NCBI GenBank assembly: GCA_031553075.1
Contig: JAVBLX010000209.1
Location: 1-11,674 of the forward strand
From: DIGJ01 sp031553075
GTDB lineage: Bacteria > Bacillota > Clostridia > Lachnospirales > Lachnospiraceae
DNA length: 11,674 bases
Direction of reading: 5' to 3'
The translations under genes and the position numbers were made by a program. The notes below the pieces were generated by a model. That model did not search any database and had not been told where the DNA came from. It saw only the letters and a list, made by a program, of their open reading frames with translations. Positions 1-6,111 of the stretch are shown piece after piece. Within the stretch, counting starts at the first letter, position 1, and every line of letters begins with the position of its first letter.

Positions 1-212
1 GGGGATGGGATGGAAAAAAATCCATTACGTAGCAGGGCTAGAAGGTCTTGGGCAAAGCTTCGATACCGTAGGGAGTCGAGGCACGGATGCCGAGACAGGG
101 CGATTGGTGCACGGATGCACCATGGAGCCCGGCCCGTAAAAAGCCACCGTCTGGATGCTTTGCCCTAGACCTTCTTGCCCTGCGAAGGTGGATTTTTTTC
201 CATCCCATCCCC
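1..212. repeat. GC-rich long inverted-repeat element (MITE-like or structured RNA locus)
   Basis: Bases 1-24 are the exact reverse complement of 189-212 (GGGGATGGGATGG, seven A, TCCA). Inward, 33-58 pairs with 157-182 with only two mismatches (T opposite T) in 26 positions. Between the paired blocks lie unmatched stretches of 8 bases (25-32) and 6 bases (183-188). The 98-base centre (59-156) carries two small hairpins of its own. The element is visibly richer in G and C than the DNA around it, which suggests it moved in. The left arm begins at base 1 and C213 could pair with a base before the window, so the true end may lie outside. I see no transposase and no convincing coding sequence. It could be a non-autonomous mobile element, a palindromic intergenic repeat, or a structured RNA gene; the sequence alone does not decide, and no family was recognised. 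Confidence 0.75.
80..121. repeat. Twin hairpins with identical CGGA loops
   Basis: Positions 80-91 (GGCA CGGA TGCC) and 106-121 (GGTGCA CGGA TGCACC) are hairpins of different stem length that share the loop CGGA and a common 10-base core, GCACGGATGC, at 81-90 and 109-118. T105 and A122 extend the second stem by one pair. They sit in the centre of the large inverted repeat, so the whole element would fold as a long stem carrying two similar terminal hairpins. The same fold is available on either strand, with loop UCCG on the minus strand. Confidence 0.6.
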
Positions 213-346
213 CACGTTCCCGCCGAACCTTTCCTGGGTTGCGTCCGGTTTTCCCAACCTAGTTCAATACTAACTCCCAATATAGTTGTTTCAGGTGAGT
301 GCAGTAGCTGTGAATCGATTTTTTATTAGCAATAGATAGAACTTCA
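213..346. other. Intergenic DNA between inverted-repeat element and parE promoter
   Basis: No gene is supported here. GC-rich sequence continues to about 260 and contains a weak hairpin, GGTTG (237-241) with CAACC (255-259), flanked by a possible G-T pair at 236/260. From about 262 the composition drops to that of ordinary AT-rich intergenic DNA. The composition change suggests that the imported element could extend past its inverted repeat to roughly 260-285. That boundary is a judgement by eye. Confidence 0.35.
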
Positions 347-376
347 TTGAAATTTCAACACCACATATGGTATAAT
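347..376 (+). promoter_or_regulatory. Vegetative (SigA-type) promoter for parE
   Basis: TTGAAA at 347-352 and a perfect TATAAT at 371-376 are separated by 18 bases. The -10 box is preceded by TGG (368-370), an extended -10 element. Transcription would begin near 383, giving a leader of about 30 bases with the ribosome site AGGAGAAGGAG at 394-404, nine bases before the ATG at 414. No attenuator or operator is visible in such a short leader. Confidence 0.7.
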
Positions 377-413
377 GCACACGGAAAGAAATTAGGAGAA
401 GGAGCTATAAACC

Positions 414-2345
414 ATGGAACAATACACAGGAAGTCAGATCGTAGTACTGGAAGGGCTGGAGGCCGTTCGTAAGCGTCCGGGTATGTACATCGGAAGTACC
501 GGAAGCAGAGGCTTGCATCATCTTATCTGGGAGATACTGGATAATGGAATTGATGAGCACCTGGCAGGCGTCTGTAATCATATTGACATTATTCTGCAGA
601 AGGATGGCGGAATCACCATAAAGGATAATGGACGTGGAATTCCTGTGGATTTACATCCTACTAAAAAAATACCTACTGTTCGTGTAGTCTATACCATACT
701 GCATGCCGGAGGAAAATTTGGTGGCGGTGTTTATAAAGTATCCGGTGGTCTCCATGGAGTAGGTGCATCCGTAGTGAATGCTCTATCTTCAAAAATGATA
801 GTAGAAGTCCGAAGAAACGGAGAAATCTATCGGGACGAATATGGAAACGGAGGACATCCGGTGACACCTTTGGAAAAAGGCTTGCTTCCTGTGGTTGGAA
901 AATGCAATAAATCAGATACAGGAACCAAGGTAACCTTCTATCCAGATGATACTATTTTTGAAACTACGGAGTTTAAACCGGAAACAATTAGAAAAAAATT
1001 AAAGGAAATTGCCTTTTTAAATAAAAACCTGGAGCTCCGTTTTGTCGATGAAATTAACGGAGTGGAAAAGGTTTATTGTGAAGAATATGGAATCAAAAGC
1101 TTTGTAAGCTACTTAGTACGGGACATGGAGCCTCTTCACCGTGAAGTTGTATATATAGAAGGCAGCAGTGGCGACATTGAAGTGGAACTTGCCTTTCAGT
1201 ATACCACCAGCTATGCCGAACAGATAAATGCCTACTGTAACCGCATCAATGTAGTGGATGGCGGCACCCTGGTAACGGGATTTAAAACGGCTCTTACAAG
1301 GATTATGAATCAGTATGCCAGAGAATTAGGTGTATTGAAAGACAAAGATGAGAATTTTGACGGCAAGGACATTCGGAATGGCTTGGTTGCTATTGTCTCC
1401 ATTAAACATCCAGACCCACAGTTTGAAGGACAGACCAAAACAAAGCTTGGCAATACCGATGCAAAAAGTGCGGTGGAGGATGTGTTCTCCACGGAGGTAC
1501 AGCGTTATTTTGACAAAAATGTCGAAGAACTAAAAAAGATTCTGGATAATTCCATGAAGTCCTACAATGCCAGAAGGGCAGGGGACAAGGCCAGAAATGC
1601 GGTGTTGAAGCAATTAAATGATGTAGATACCAAAAGCAAACTGGCAGCCTGCTCCTCGAAGAAGCCAGAGGAATGCGAAGTATATATTGTGGAGGGAGAT
1701 TCTGCGGGAGGTACGGTTAAAACTGCCCGTAATCGGAAGACCCAGGCGGTTCTTCCGCTGCGTGGAAAGATACTTAACGTGGAGAAGGCTACCCTGGAAA
1801 AGATATTAGTAAACAATGAAATAAAAACCATGATAGCAGCGTTTGGTTGCGGAATCGGTGACGAGTTTGATCTGAATAAGCTTCGCTATGATAAAATCAT
1901 TATTTTGACCGATGCTGACGTAGATGGTGCGCATATCAGTACCCTGCTGCTGACATTCTTCTATCGCTTTATGCCGGAGCTAATCAACGAAGGAAAGATA
2001 TATCGGGGATTACCACCACTTTATATGGTAGAATATGAGACCACGGAAAAAAATAAAAAGAAGAAAAAAAGCGAATATATATTCAATGACTTTGAACTGG
2101 AGAAATTCAGGAAGAAATCAGGAAACAAGATTCTTTCGGTTCAACGTTACAAAGGACTTGGAGAGATGGATGCAGACCAGCTGTGGGAAACCACTCTGAA
2201 CCCGGAAACTCGTGTTTTGGCCCAGGTATCCATCAGTGATACCGTAGAGGCAGATGAAATTACAACTACTTTAATGGGCAGTAATGTGCCGCCAAGACGG
2301 GAATTTATTATGGAAGAAGCAAAGTATGCACGGCTTGATGTGTAA
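414..2345 (+). CDS. parE: Type IIA topoisomerase subunit B (topoisomerase IV ParE-like / GyrB family)
   Basis: ATPase subunit of a heterotetrameric type II topoisomerase that passes one DNA duplex through another in the cytoplasm. At 643 residues it has the length of Gram-positive GyrB/ParE proteins without the proteobacterial GyrB insertion. Visible in order: GHKL ATPase with catalytic Glu40 and Asn44 in WEILDNGIDE, the DNGRGIP loop (71-77), the GGLHGVGASVVNALS lid region (111-125), the transducer QTK loop (340-342), the Toprim domain with EGDSAGG (427-433) and DADVDGAHI (500-508), and QRYKGLGEMD (577-586) near the C-terminus. All catalytic residues are present. Two places look diverged from family habit: DNGIDEH where DNSIDEA or DNAIDEA is usual, and TVKTARNR (434-441) where SAKQGR(D/N)R is usual. 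The start has a strong ribosome site. It is paired with the A subunit 357 bases downstream. The ParE rather than GyrB label rests mainly on its partner; a second gyrase-like enzyme is the alternative. Confidence 0.88.
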   Translation: MEQYTGSQIVVLEGLEAVRKRPGMYIGSTGSRGLHHLIWEILDNGIDEHLAGVCNHIDIILQKDGGITIKDNGRGIPVDLHPTKKIPTVRVVYTILHAGGKFGGGVYKVSGGLHGVGASVVNALSSKMIVEVRRNGEIYRDEYGNGGHPVTPLEKGLLPVVGKCNKSDTGTKVTFYPDDTIFETTEFKPETIRKKLKEIAFLNKNLELRFVDEINGVEKVYCEEYGIKSFVSYLVRDMEPLHREVVYIEGSSGDIEVELAFQYTTSYAEQINAYCNRINVVDGGTLVTGFKTALTRIMNQYARELGVLKDKDENFDGKDIRNGLVAIVSIKHPDPQFEGQTKTKLGNTDAKSAVEDVFSTEVQRYFDKNVEELKKILDNSMKSYNARRAGDKARNAVLKQLNDVDTKSKLAACSSKKPEECEVYIVEGDSAGGTVKTARNRKTQAVLPLRGKILNVEKATLEKILVNNEIKTMIAAFGCGIGDEFDLNKLRYDKIIILTDADVDGAHISTLLLTFFYRFMPELINEGKIYRGLPPLYMVEYETTEKNKKKKKSEYIFNDFELEKFRKKSGNKILSVQRYKGLGEMDADQLWETTLNPETRVLAQVSISDTVEADEITTTLMGSNVPPRREFIMEEAKYARLDV

Positions 2346-2428
2346 AAGTTTTATTAAAAGATGCAGCTTGGAATCAAGTTTCTACTTTATGTACAGACCA
2401 TGGATTTTGTGGAATTGTTCTAAACAAT

Positions 2429-2620
2429 GAAAATTGAATTAAATGGAAAATGCTTAAAACGGAAAATGCTTAAAAACGGAAAATGCTTAAAATGGAAAAT
2501 GCTTAAACCGGAAAATGCTTAAAATGAAAATGCTTAAAATGAAAATTATTTAAATTACTTTAAATGAAAATTGCTTTAAGCGAAAATTGTTCTAAATTGA
2601 AATTATGCTAAATTAAAATT
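2429..2620. repeat. Degenerate A-rich minisatellite, about 16-base unit, between parE and parC
   Basis: The conserved core is GGAAAATGCTTAAAAY. Five near-identical copies start at 2445, 2461, 2478, 2494 and 2510, all sharing GGAAAATGCTTAAA; a sixth at 2526 lacks one G. Progressively decayed copies flank them: GAAAATTGAATTAAAT at 2429 on the left, and units beginning GAAAATTATT (2541), GAAAATTGCTTTAAG (2566), GAAAATTGTTCTAAATT (2582) and onward to about 2620 on the right. Unit length wobbles between 15 and 17. The clean centre and decayed edges fit growth by slippage from the middle. The unit is not a multiple of three and no protein is encoded. No terminator is seen between parE and this array, so it may lie in a parE-parC transcript. 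Confidence 0.85.
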
Positions 2621-2661
2621 ATCCATAATGAATGGAACTTGTTTTAAATAATAAAGAGGAA

Positions 2662-2706
2662 ATGCGATACAGAAAACCCTGTGATTGCAAACGGTATAAT
2701 AAATGA
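2662..2706 (+). CDS. Possible 14-codon leader ORF overlapping the parC start (ATGA)
   Basis: ATG at 2662 opens a short frame, MRYRKPCDCKRYNK, whose stop TGA (2704-2706) overlaps the parC ATG (2703-2705) as ATGA. This is a classic arrangement for coupled translation. It matters because parC itself has no Shine-Dalgarno sequence: the 20 bases before its ATG (ATTGCAAACGGTATAAT and so on) lack any GGAGG-like run, and an in-frame TAA at 2700 rules out an earlier start. The purine run AAAGAGGA (2653-2660) lies only about one base before the leader ATG, closer than usual, which weakens the case. It could equally be chance; no homologue is recognised. Confidence 0.35.
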   Translation: MRYRKPCDCKRYNK

Positions 2707-4955
2707 GTAAAACAATAGAAGAAAATATCATACAATTGGATTTTTCCGAAGAAATGCGGAACTCCTTCCGTGATTACGCCTTGAGCGTTATCATCTCCCG
2801 TGCCATTCCTGATGTTCGGGATGGGCTTAAGCCAGTTCAGCGTAGAATCTTATACGCCATGAACGAGCTTGGTCTTGCACCGGAAAAGCCTCACCGTAAA
2901 AGTGCCCGTATCGTGGGTGATACCATGGGTAAATACCACCCCCACGGTGACAGTTCCATTTACGATGCCCTGGTACATATGACCGAGGACTATTCCCTGT
3001 CCGTTCCGTTAGTAGACGGCCACGGAAACTTTGGTTCCATTGATGGAGACAGCGCAGCGGCCATGCGTTATACTGAGGCGCGTTTATCCAGGGGCGCCAT
3101 GACGATGCTTACCCACCTGGAAAAAGGTTTGGTGGAATTCGTCCCAAACTTTGACCAGAGTGAAAAAGAACCAACCGTCCTGCCAGCCATGATTCCTAAC
3201 CTCCTGTTCAATGGAACCACTGGAATTGCGGTAGGTATGGCAACCAATATACCGCCTCATAACCCAGGCGAAGTCATCGACGGTATCATTGCCTATATGG
3301 ACCGCCCTAATATCGACGTCGCTGGCTTAATGGAATACATCTTGGGTCCCGATTTCCCCACTGGCGGAAGTATTATCAATCAGGCAGACCTTCTATCCAT
3401 TTATGAGACTGGAGAAGGAAAAGTAAAGGTACGCGCCAAAACAGAAATTGAAAAAGGTGAAAATGGCCGCCAAAACATTATTATCACAGAGATCCCGTAC
3501 ACCATTGCCGGCAACAAAACCAGGCTGGTAGAAAACCTTTCCACCCTGATGAGAGATAAAGTATTTGAAGAAATTTACGATGTTCGGGACGAGTCCTCAA
3601 AAGAAGGCATCCGTATTGTCGTGGAAGTAAAAAAAGACCGGGATGTGGAGAATTTGTTGAACGGTTTATATAAAAAGACTTCCATGGAGGATACCTACGG
3701 CGTAAATCTGTTGGCAGTAAAAGACCAACAGCCCATTACTTTTAATCTGAAAGGCATCATTCAGGAATTTGTCACCTTTCAGGAAGAGCTATACACCAAA
3801 GAATATCAACATCTCCTGGATAAGGCGGAGCAACGTCTGGAAATCGTAGACGGACTGATTACCGCCACGGATCTGATTGACCTGATTATCGAAGTATTGC
3901 GGGGAAGCTCTTCTCTCAAACAGGCCAAAAACTGCCTGATTAATGGCGATATCAAAGACATCAATTTCAAGACCTACGAATCAAAGATTCAGGCAACCGG
4001 ATTCCATTTCACCGAGCGCCAGGCCGATGCCATACTGGCTATGCCGCTGAGCAGATTAATCGGTTTGGAGATACTTAAGCTTCATGAAGAAGGAGATTCC
4101 TTAAAGAAAAGCATTGAAGAATATAAGAAGACACTCGGCAGTACCAAAGAACTTTATAAAGTAATTAAGGCCCGTCTGAAAGAATATAAGAAAGAATTCG
4201 ATTACCCAAGAAAAACCGTTCTTCAAAATAAAGAAATTGCCAGCTATGTAGAAGAATTTAAAATCGAAGACATTTACGTACTGATCGATCGCTTTGGCTA
4301 CACCAAATCTCTGGATGCTGCCAGCTTTACCCGCGCAGGCGAGGATAGTTTAAAGGAATATTCCTTTATCATCCAGATGAAAAATACCGACAAGCTTTGT
4401 GTCTTCACAGCACAGGGAAATATGTATCAGGTGAAGGCTGAAAAAATACCAAAATGTAAGCTGAAGGACAAAGGGACATTAATCCACACCATGTGCAAAA
4501 TAGATAAGGAAGAGATGATCCTTTACTCCTCCTTTGAAGAACTGTTTGAATCCCAGCTGGTATTTACCACAAAGCATGGCTACATCAAGCTGGTTTCCGG
4601 AGTGGAGTTCGAAACCATCCGTTCCATGATATCCGCCACCAAGTTAGAAGACGGCGATGAAGTTGTGGACATTACCAAATTGTCTGGAAATGAAGTGTTA
4701 TCCGGAAACCAGAAGGTTATCCTGATAACCGAAAAAGGCTTATCGCTGGGCTTTGAGCTTTCCGAAGTAAGCGAACTGAAGAAAACCAGCCGGGGAGTAA
4801 AAGCCATCGCCCTGGATGCCAAGGATCAGGTGGTTTTTGCGGCCAGTATTTCTGTTGATACCGAAGAAGTTGAGGTAAATGGGAAGGTTATAAAAGCAAA
4901 GAAAATCCGTACTCGAAAGCGTGGAGCGAAGGGACAGAAGGCCCAGCTGACTTAA
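2703..4955 (+). CDS. parC: Type IIA topoisomerase subunit A (topoisomerase IV ParC-like / GyrA family)
   Basis: DNA breakage-reunion subunit that partners the upstream B subunit. At 750 residues it is nearer ParC size than GyrA. Visible in order: N-terminal helix and winged-helix domain with SRAIPDVRDGLKPVQRRILYAM (33-53), the quinolone-pocket segment GKYHPHGDSSIYDAL (76-90) with the drug-sensitive residues Ser84 and Asp88 intact, catalytic Arg122-Tyr123 in AMRYTEARLS, the tower with GTTGIAVGMATNIPPHN (171-187) carrying the DNA-bending Ile175, a long coiled coil (about 360-500), and a C-terminal beta-pinwheel (about 515-720). In pinwheel blade 1, after FGYTKSLD, the GyrA box (QRRGG-K/R-G) needed by gyrase for DNA wrapping is not found. 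This favours relaxation or decatenation rather than supercoiling. The tail is strongly basic (KKIRTRKRGAKGQK, 733-746). The ATG is fixed by an adjacent in-frame stop and by fit to the family N-terminus, although it lacks a Shine-Dalgarno site. Confidence 0.88.
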   Translation: MSKTIEENIIQLDFSEEMRNSFRDYALSVIISRAIPDVRDGLKPVQRRILYAMNELGLAPEKPHRKSARIVGDTMGKYHPHGDSSIYDALVHMTEDYSLSVPLVDGHGNFGSIDGDSAAAMRYTEARLSRGAMTMLTHLEKGLVEFVPNFDQSEKEPTVLPAMIPNLLFNGTTGIAVGMATNIPPHNPGEVIDGIIAYMDRPNIDVAGLMEYILGPDFPTGGSIINQADLLSIYETGEGKVKVRAKTEIEKGENGRQNIIITEIPYTIAGNKTRLVENLSTLMRDKVFEEIYDVRDESSKEGIRIVVEVKKDRDVENLLNGLYKKTSMEDTYGVNLLAVKDQQPITFNLKGIIQEFVTFQEELYTKEYQHLLDKAEQRLEIVDGLITATDLIDLIIEVLRGSSSLKQAKNCLINGDIKDINFKTYESKIQATGFHFTERQADAILAMPLSRLIGLEILKLHEEGDSLKKSIEEYKKTLGSTKELYKVIKARLKEYKKEFDYPRKTVLQNKEIASYVEEFKIEDIYVLIDRFGYTKSLDAASFTRAGEDSLKEYSFIIQMKNTDKLCVFTAQGNMYQVKAEKIPKCKLKDKGTLIHTMCKIDKEEMILYSSFEELFESQLVFTTKHGYIKLVSGVEFETIRSMISATKLEDGDEVVDITKLSGNEVLSGNQKVILITEKGLSLGFELSEVSELKKTSRGVKAIALDAKDQVVFAASISVDTEEVEVNGKVIKAKKIRTRKRGAKGQKAQLT

Positions 4956-5030
4956 GGACAAGAATTGGCTTATTTCCGGATTTCGCAATGTTTTGGGATG
5001 TGAATGGTTATGTATGTCAGATTGCACAAT

Positions 5031-5258
5031 GTGAAAACATGATGTGAAACATGATGTGAAAACATGATGCGAAAACATGATGTGAAAACATGATGTGAAA
5101 ACATGATGTGAAAACATGATGTGAAAACATGATGCGAAAACACGATGCGAAAACACGATGCGAAAACATGATGTGAAAACACGATGCGAAAACACGATGC
5201 GAAAACATAATGCAAAAAATGATACGAAAACATGATACGAAAACATGAAGTGAAAACG
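5031..5258. repeat. 13-base minisatellite (GTGAAAACATGAT), about 18 copies, downstream of parC
   Basis: Tandem copies of GYGAAAACAYGAT run with almost no interruption from 5031. Units begin at 5031, 5044 (12 bases, one A lost), 5056, 5069, 5082, 5095, 5108, 5121, 5134, 5147, 5160, 5173, 5186, 5199, 5212 (12 bases), 5224, 5237, and a partial one at 5250. Two linked variants occur, GTG...CATGAT (mostly the first half) and GCG...CACGAT (mostly 5134-5198), with decay to ACGAAAACATGAT at the right end. This patchwork fits slippage or unequal exchange. There are no unique spacers, so it is not a CRISPR array. The unit has no stop codon on the minus strand in any frame, which creates long spurious minus-strand reading frames. 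The rest of 4956-5356 shows no gene and no clear terminator for parC. Confidence 0.93.
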
Positions 5259-5356
5259 AGAAATACACCGAAAAACCAAATTTCGTGAAGTTAAAGAAGT
5301 TGAATTTGTTGAAATAATATAGAAAATAGTAAAAATTCAAAAAATCAAATTCCTTG

Positions 5357-5385
5357 TTTACAAGAACTTATAATTATGATAGAAT
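5357..5385 (+). promoter_or_regulatory. Likely vegetative promoter for the HPt-like gene
   Basis: TTTACA at 5357-5362 and TAGAAT at 5380-5385 are spaced by 17 bases, and TGA at 5377-5379 forms an extended -10. Alternative -10 boxes in the same AT-rich stretch are TATAAT at 5369-5374 and TATGAT at 5375-5380, but their spacing to a -35 box is poorer. The transcript would have a leader of roughly 60 bases before the GTG start at 5451. Confidence 0.45.
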
Positions 5386-5437
5386 GACTCTAGATATTGA
5401 GGGCAGAATTATGTAATTTAGTAGCAAATGTGTTTTT

Positions 5438-5453
5438 GGAGGGGAAAGAAGTG
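5438..5453 (+). promoter_or_regulatory. Ribosome binding site that sets the GTG start of the HPt-like gene
   Basis: GGAGGGG at 5438-5444 lies six bases before GTG at 5451. The open frame continues upstream to a TTG at 5397, but that codon has no ribosome site and sits only about 12 bases after the -10 box, so the extra 18 residues are very unlikely to be made. Confidence 0.8.
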
Positions 5454-5939
5454 AAAGCAGCATTATTAAAGGACAAGCTTTCTTCCATGCCAGAGATTAA
5501 TGTCGAGAGAGGGATGCGGTATTCCGTTGGAAACGTTAAGAATTACCGTAAGGCATTGTACATGGTATTGAAGAGTGTGAAGTTCAAAGTACCCATCATG
5601 ATTAACATGATGGAAGAGAAAGAGTATGACGGACTTCGCGTTATCGTTCATACCTTAATGCAATTATTAGAGAACATTGGCGCAGACAGCCTGGTAAAAG
5701 AATGTGAACGCATGGAAGTAAGACTTCTTAACAATCAGGTAGGTGAGGTAGAGGACACCATCTGTGACTACATTGAACAACTTACCGGATTTGTAGTACG
5801 CTTGGAAAGAGTTATGCCAGGGATAGATTCCATCGCAGCATCTTCTGAATTAACGGAAGCGATACCATCAACCCATCTTGAGCGGCGGATGGAGCTTTTG
5901 GATGAGCTGAAGGCACACCGAATGACAAAAGTAGTATAG
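5451..5939 (+). CDS. HPt-like (histidine phosphotransfer) domain protein with altered acceptor motif
   Basis: A 162-residue, largely helical soluble protein with no signal peptide or membrane segment. Residues about 1-95 read like a four-helix HPt domain, the relay module that carries phosphate between histidine kinases and response regulators. The opening PEINVERGMRYSVGNVKNYRKAL matches the usual pattern (hydrophobic-Asp/Asn, then Gly, then Tyr). The active helix reads IVHTLMQLLENIGADSL, against the family pattern HTLKGSAxxIGAxxL. His67 and the IGA turn are kept, but the Lys at +3 is Met70 and the Gly at +4 is Gln71. Phosphotransfer is therefore uncertain. Residues about 96-162 form a second helical region unlike HPt. 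It stands alone between the topoisomerase pair and the flagellar operon, with its own promoter and terminator. A link to chemotaxis or motility is only positional. It could be a non-catalytic docking or decoy protein. Confidence 0.6.
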   Translation: MKAALLKDKLSSMPEINVERGMRYSVGNVKNYRKALYMVLKSVKFKVPIMINMMEEKEYDGLRVIVHTLMQLLENIGADSLVKECERMEVRLLNNQVGEVEDTICDYIEQLTGFVVRLERVMPGIDSIAASSELTEAIPSTHLERRMELLDELKAHRMTKVV

Positions 5940-5960
5940 AAATTATTGTTTAAATAGTAT

Positions 5961-6003
5961 AAAAAGACTGTTGCCTATTGTATAATAGATAACAGTCTTT
6001 TTT
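5961..6003 (+). terminator. Rho-independent terminator after the HPt-like gene
   Basis: AAAAAGACTGTT (5961-5972) pairs with AACAGTCTTTTTT (5991-6003). An inner stem CTATT (5975-5979) with AATAG (5984-5988) closes a GTAT loop, with a two-base internal mismatch between the stems. The hairpin ends in a run of T and begins with a run of A, so it could work in both directions. It starts 22 bases after the stop codon and insulates the flagellar operon from upstream transcription. Confidence 0.9.
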
Positions 6004-6046
6004 GGCAAAAGATAGGAGAGAAAAGAAAATAAGTTCAAAGCAACTA

Positions 6047-6074
6047 TAAAGTATTTATCTGTAACATCCGATAA
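6047..6074 (+). promoter_or_regulatory. SigD (sigma-28) flagellar promoter for the flgM operon
   Basis: TAAA at 6047-6050 and TCCGATAA at 6067-6074 are 16 bases apart, close to the known sigma-28/SigD pattern TAAA-N15-GCCGATAT. No good SigA boxes are seen in the same place. It lies 38 bases before the flgM start and just after a terminator, exactly where a late flagellar promoter would be expected. Because flgM encodes the inhibitor of this sigma factor, the promoter would form an autoregulatory loop. Confidence 0.8.
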
Positions 6075-6111
6075 ATGAAATATAGATATAAAAGATAAGG
6101 TGGTGGATTAA

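Noticed and set aside
38..329. Two 80-codon frames over the GC-rich inverted repeat, one per strand
   Set aside because: They lie across arms of the inverted repeat, have no good ribosome site, and GC-rich DNA leaves frames open by chance. The palindromic structure explains the sequence better.
2361..2423. 20-codon frame after parE (MQLGIKFLLYVQTMDFVELF)
   Set aside because: No ribosome site, no recognisable feature, and it ends just before the repeat array. A short hydrophobic frame of this size is expected by chance.
2695..2700. Perfect TATAAT two bases before the parC ATG
   Set aside because: As a -10 box it would start RNA inside the coding sequence near 2707, and no -35 box is found 16-18 bases upstream. 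It is more likely a by-product of AT-rich DNA, although a leaderless transcript cannot be fully excluded.
5031..5258. CRISPR array
   Set aside because: Units follow one another directly with no unique spacers, and no cas genes are present. The 16-base array at 2429-2620 fails for the same reason.
4740..5340. Three overlapping minus-strand reading frames with HVFASCF/HIMFSHH-type repeats
   Set aside because: They are an artefact of the 13-base array. Its unit has no stop on that strand and is not a multiple of three, so every frame cycles through the same words. There is no ribosome site, and the ends run into unrelated DNA or parC.
5397..5450. Upstream TTG start extending the HPt-like protein by 18 residues
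   Set aside because: No ribosome site precedes the TTG and it sits almost on the promoter. GTG 5451 has an ideal GGAGGGG at the right distance.
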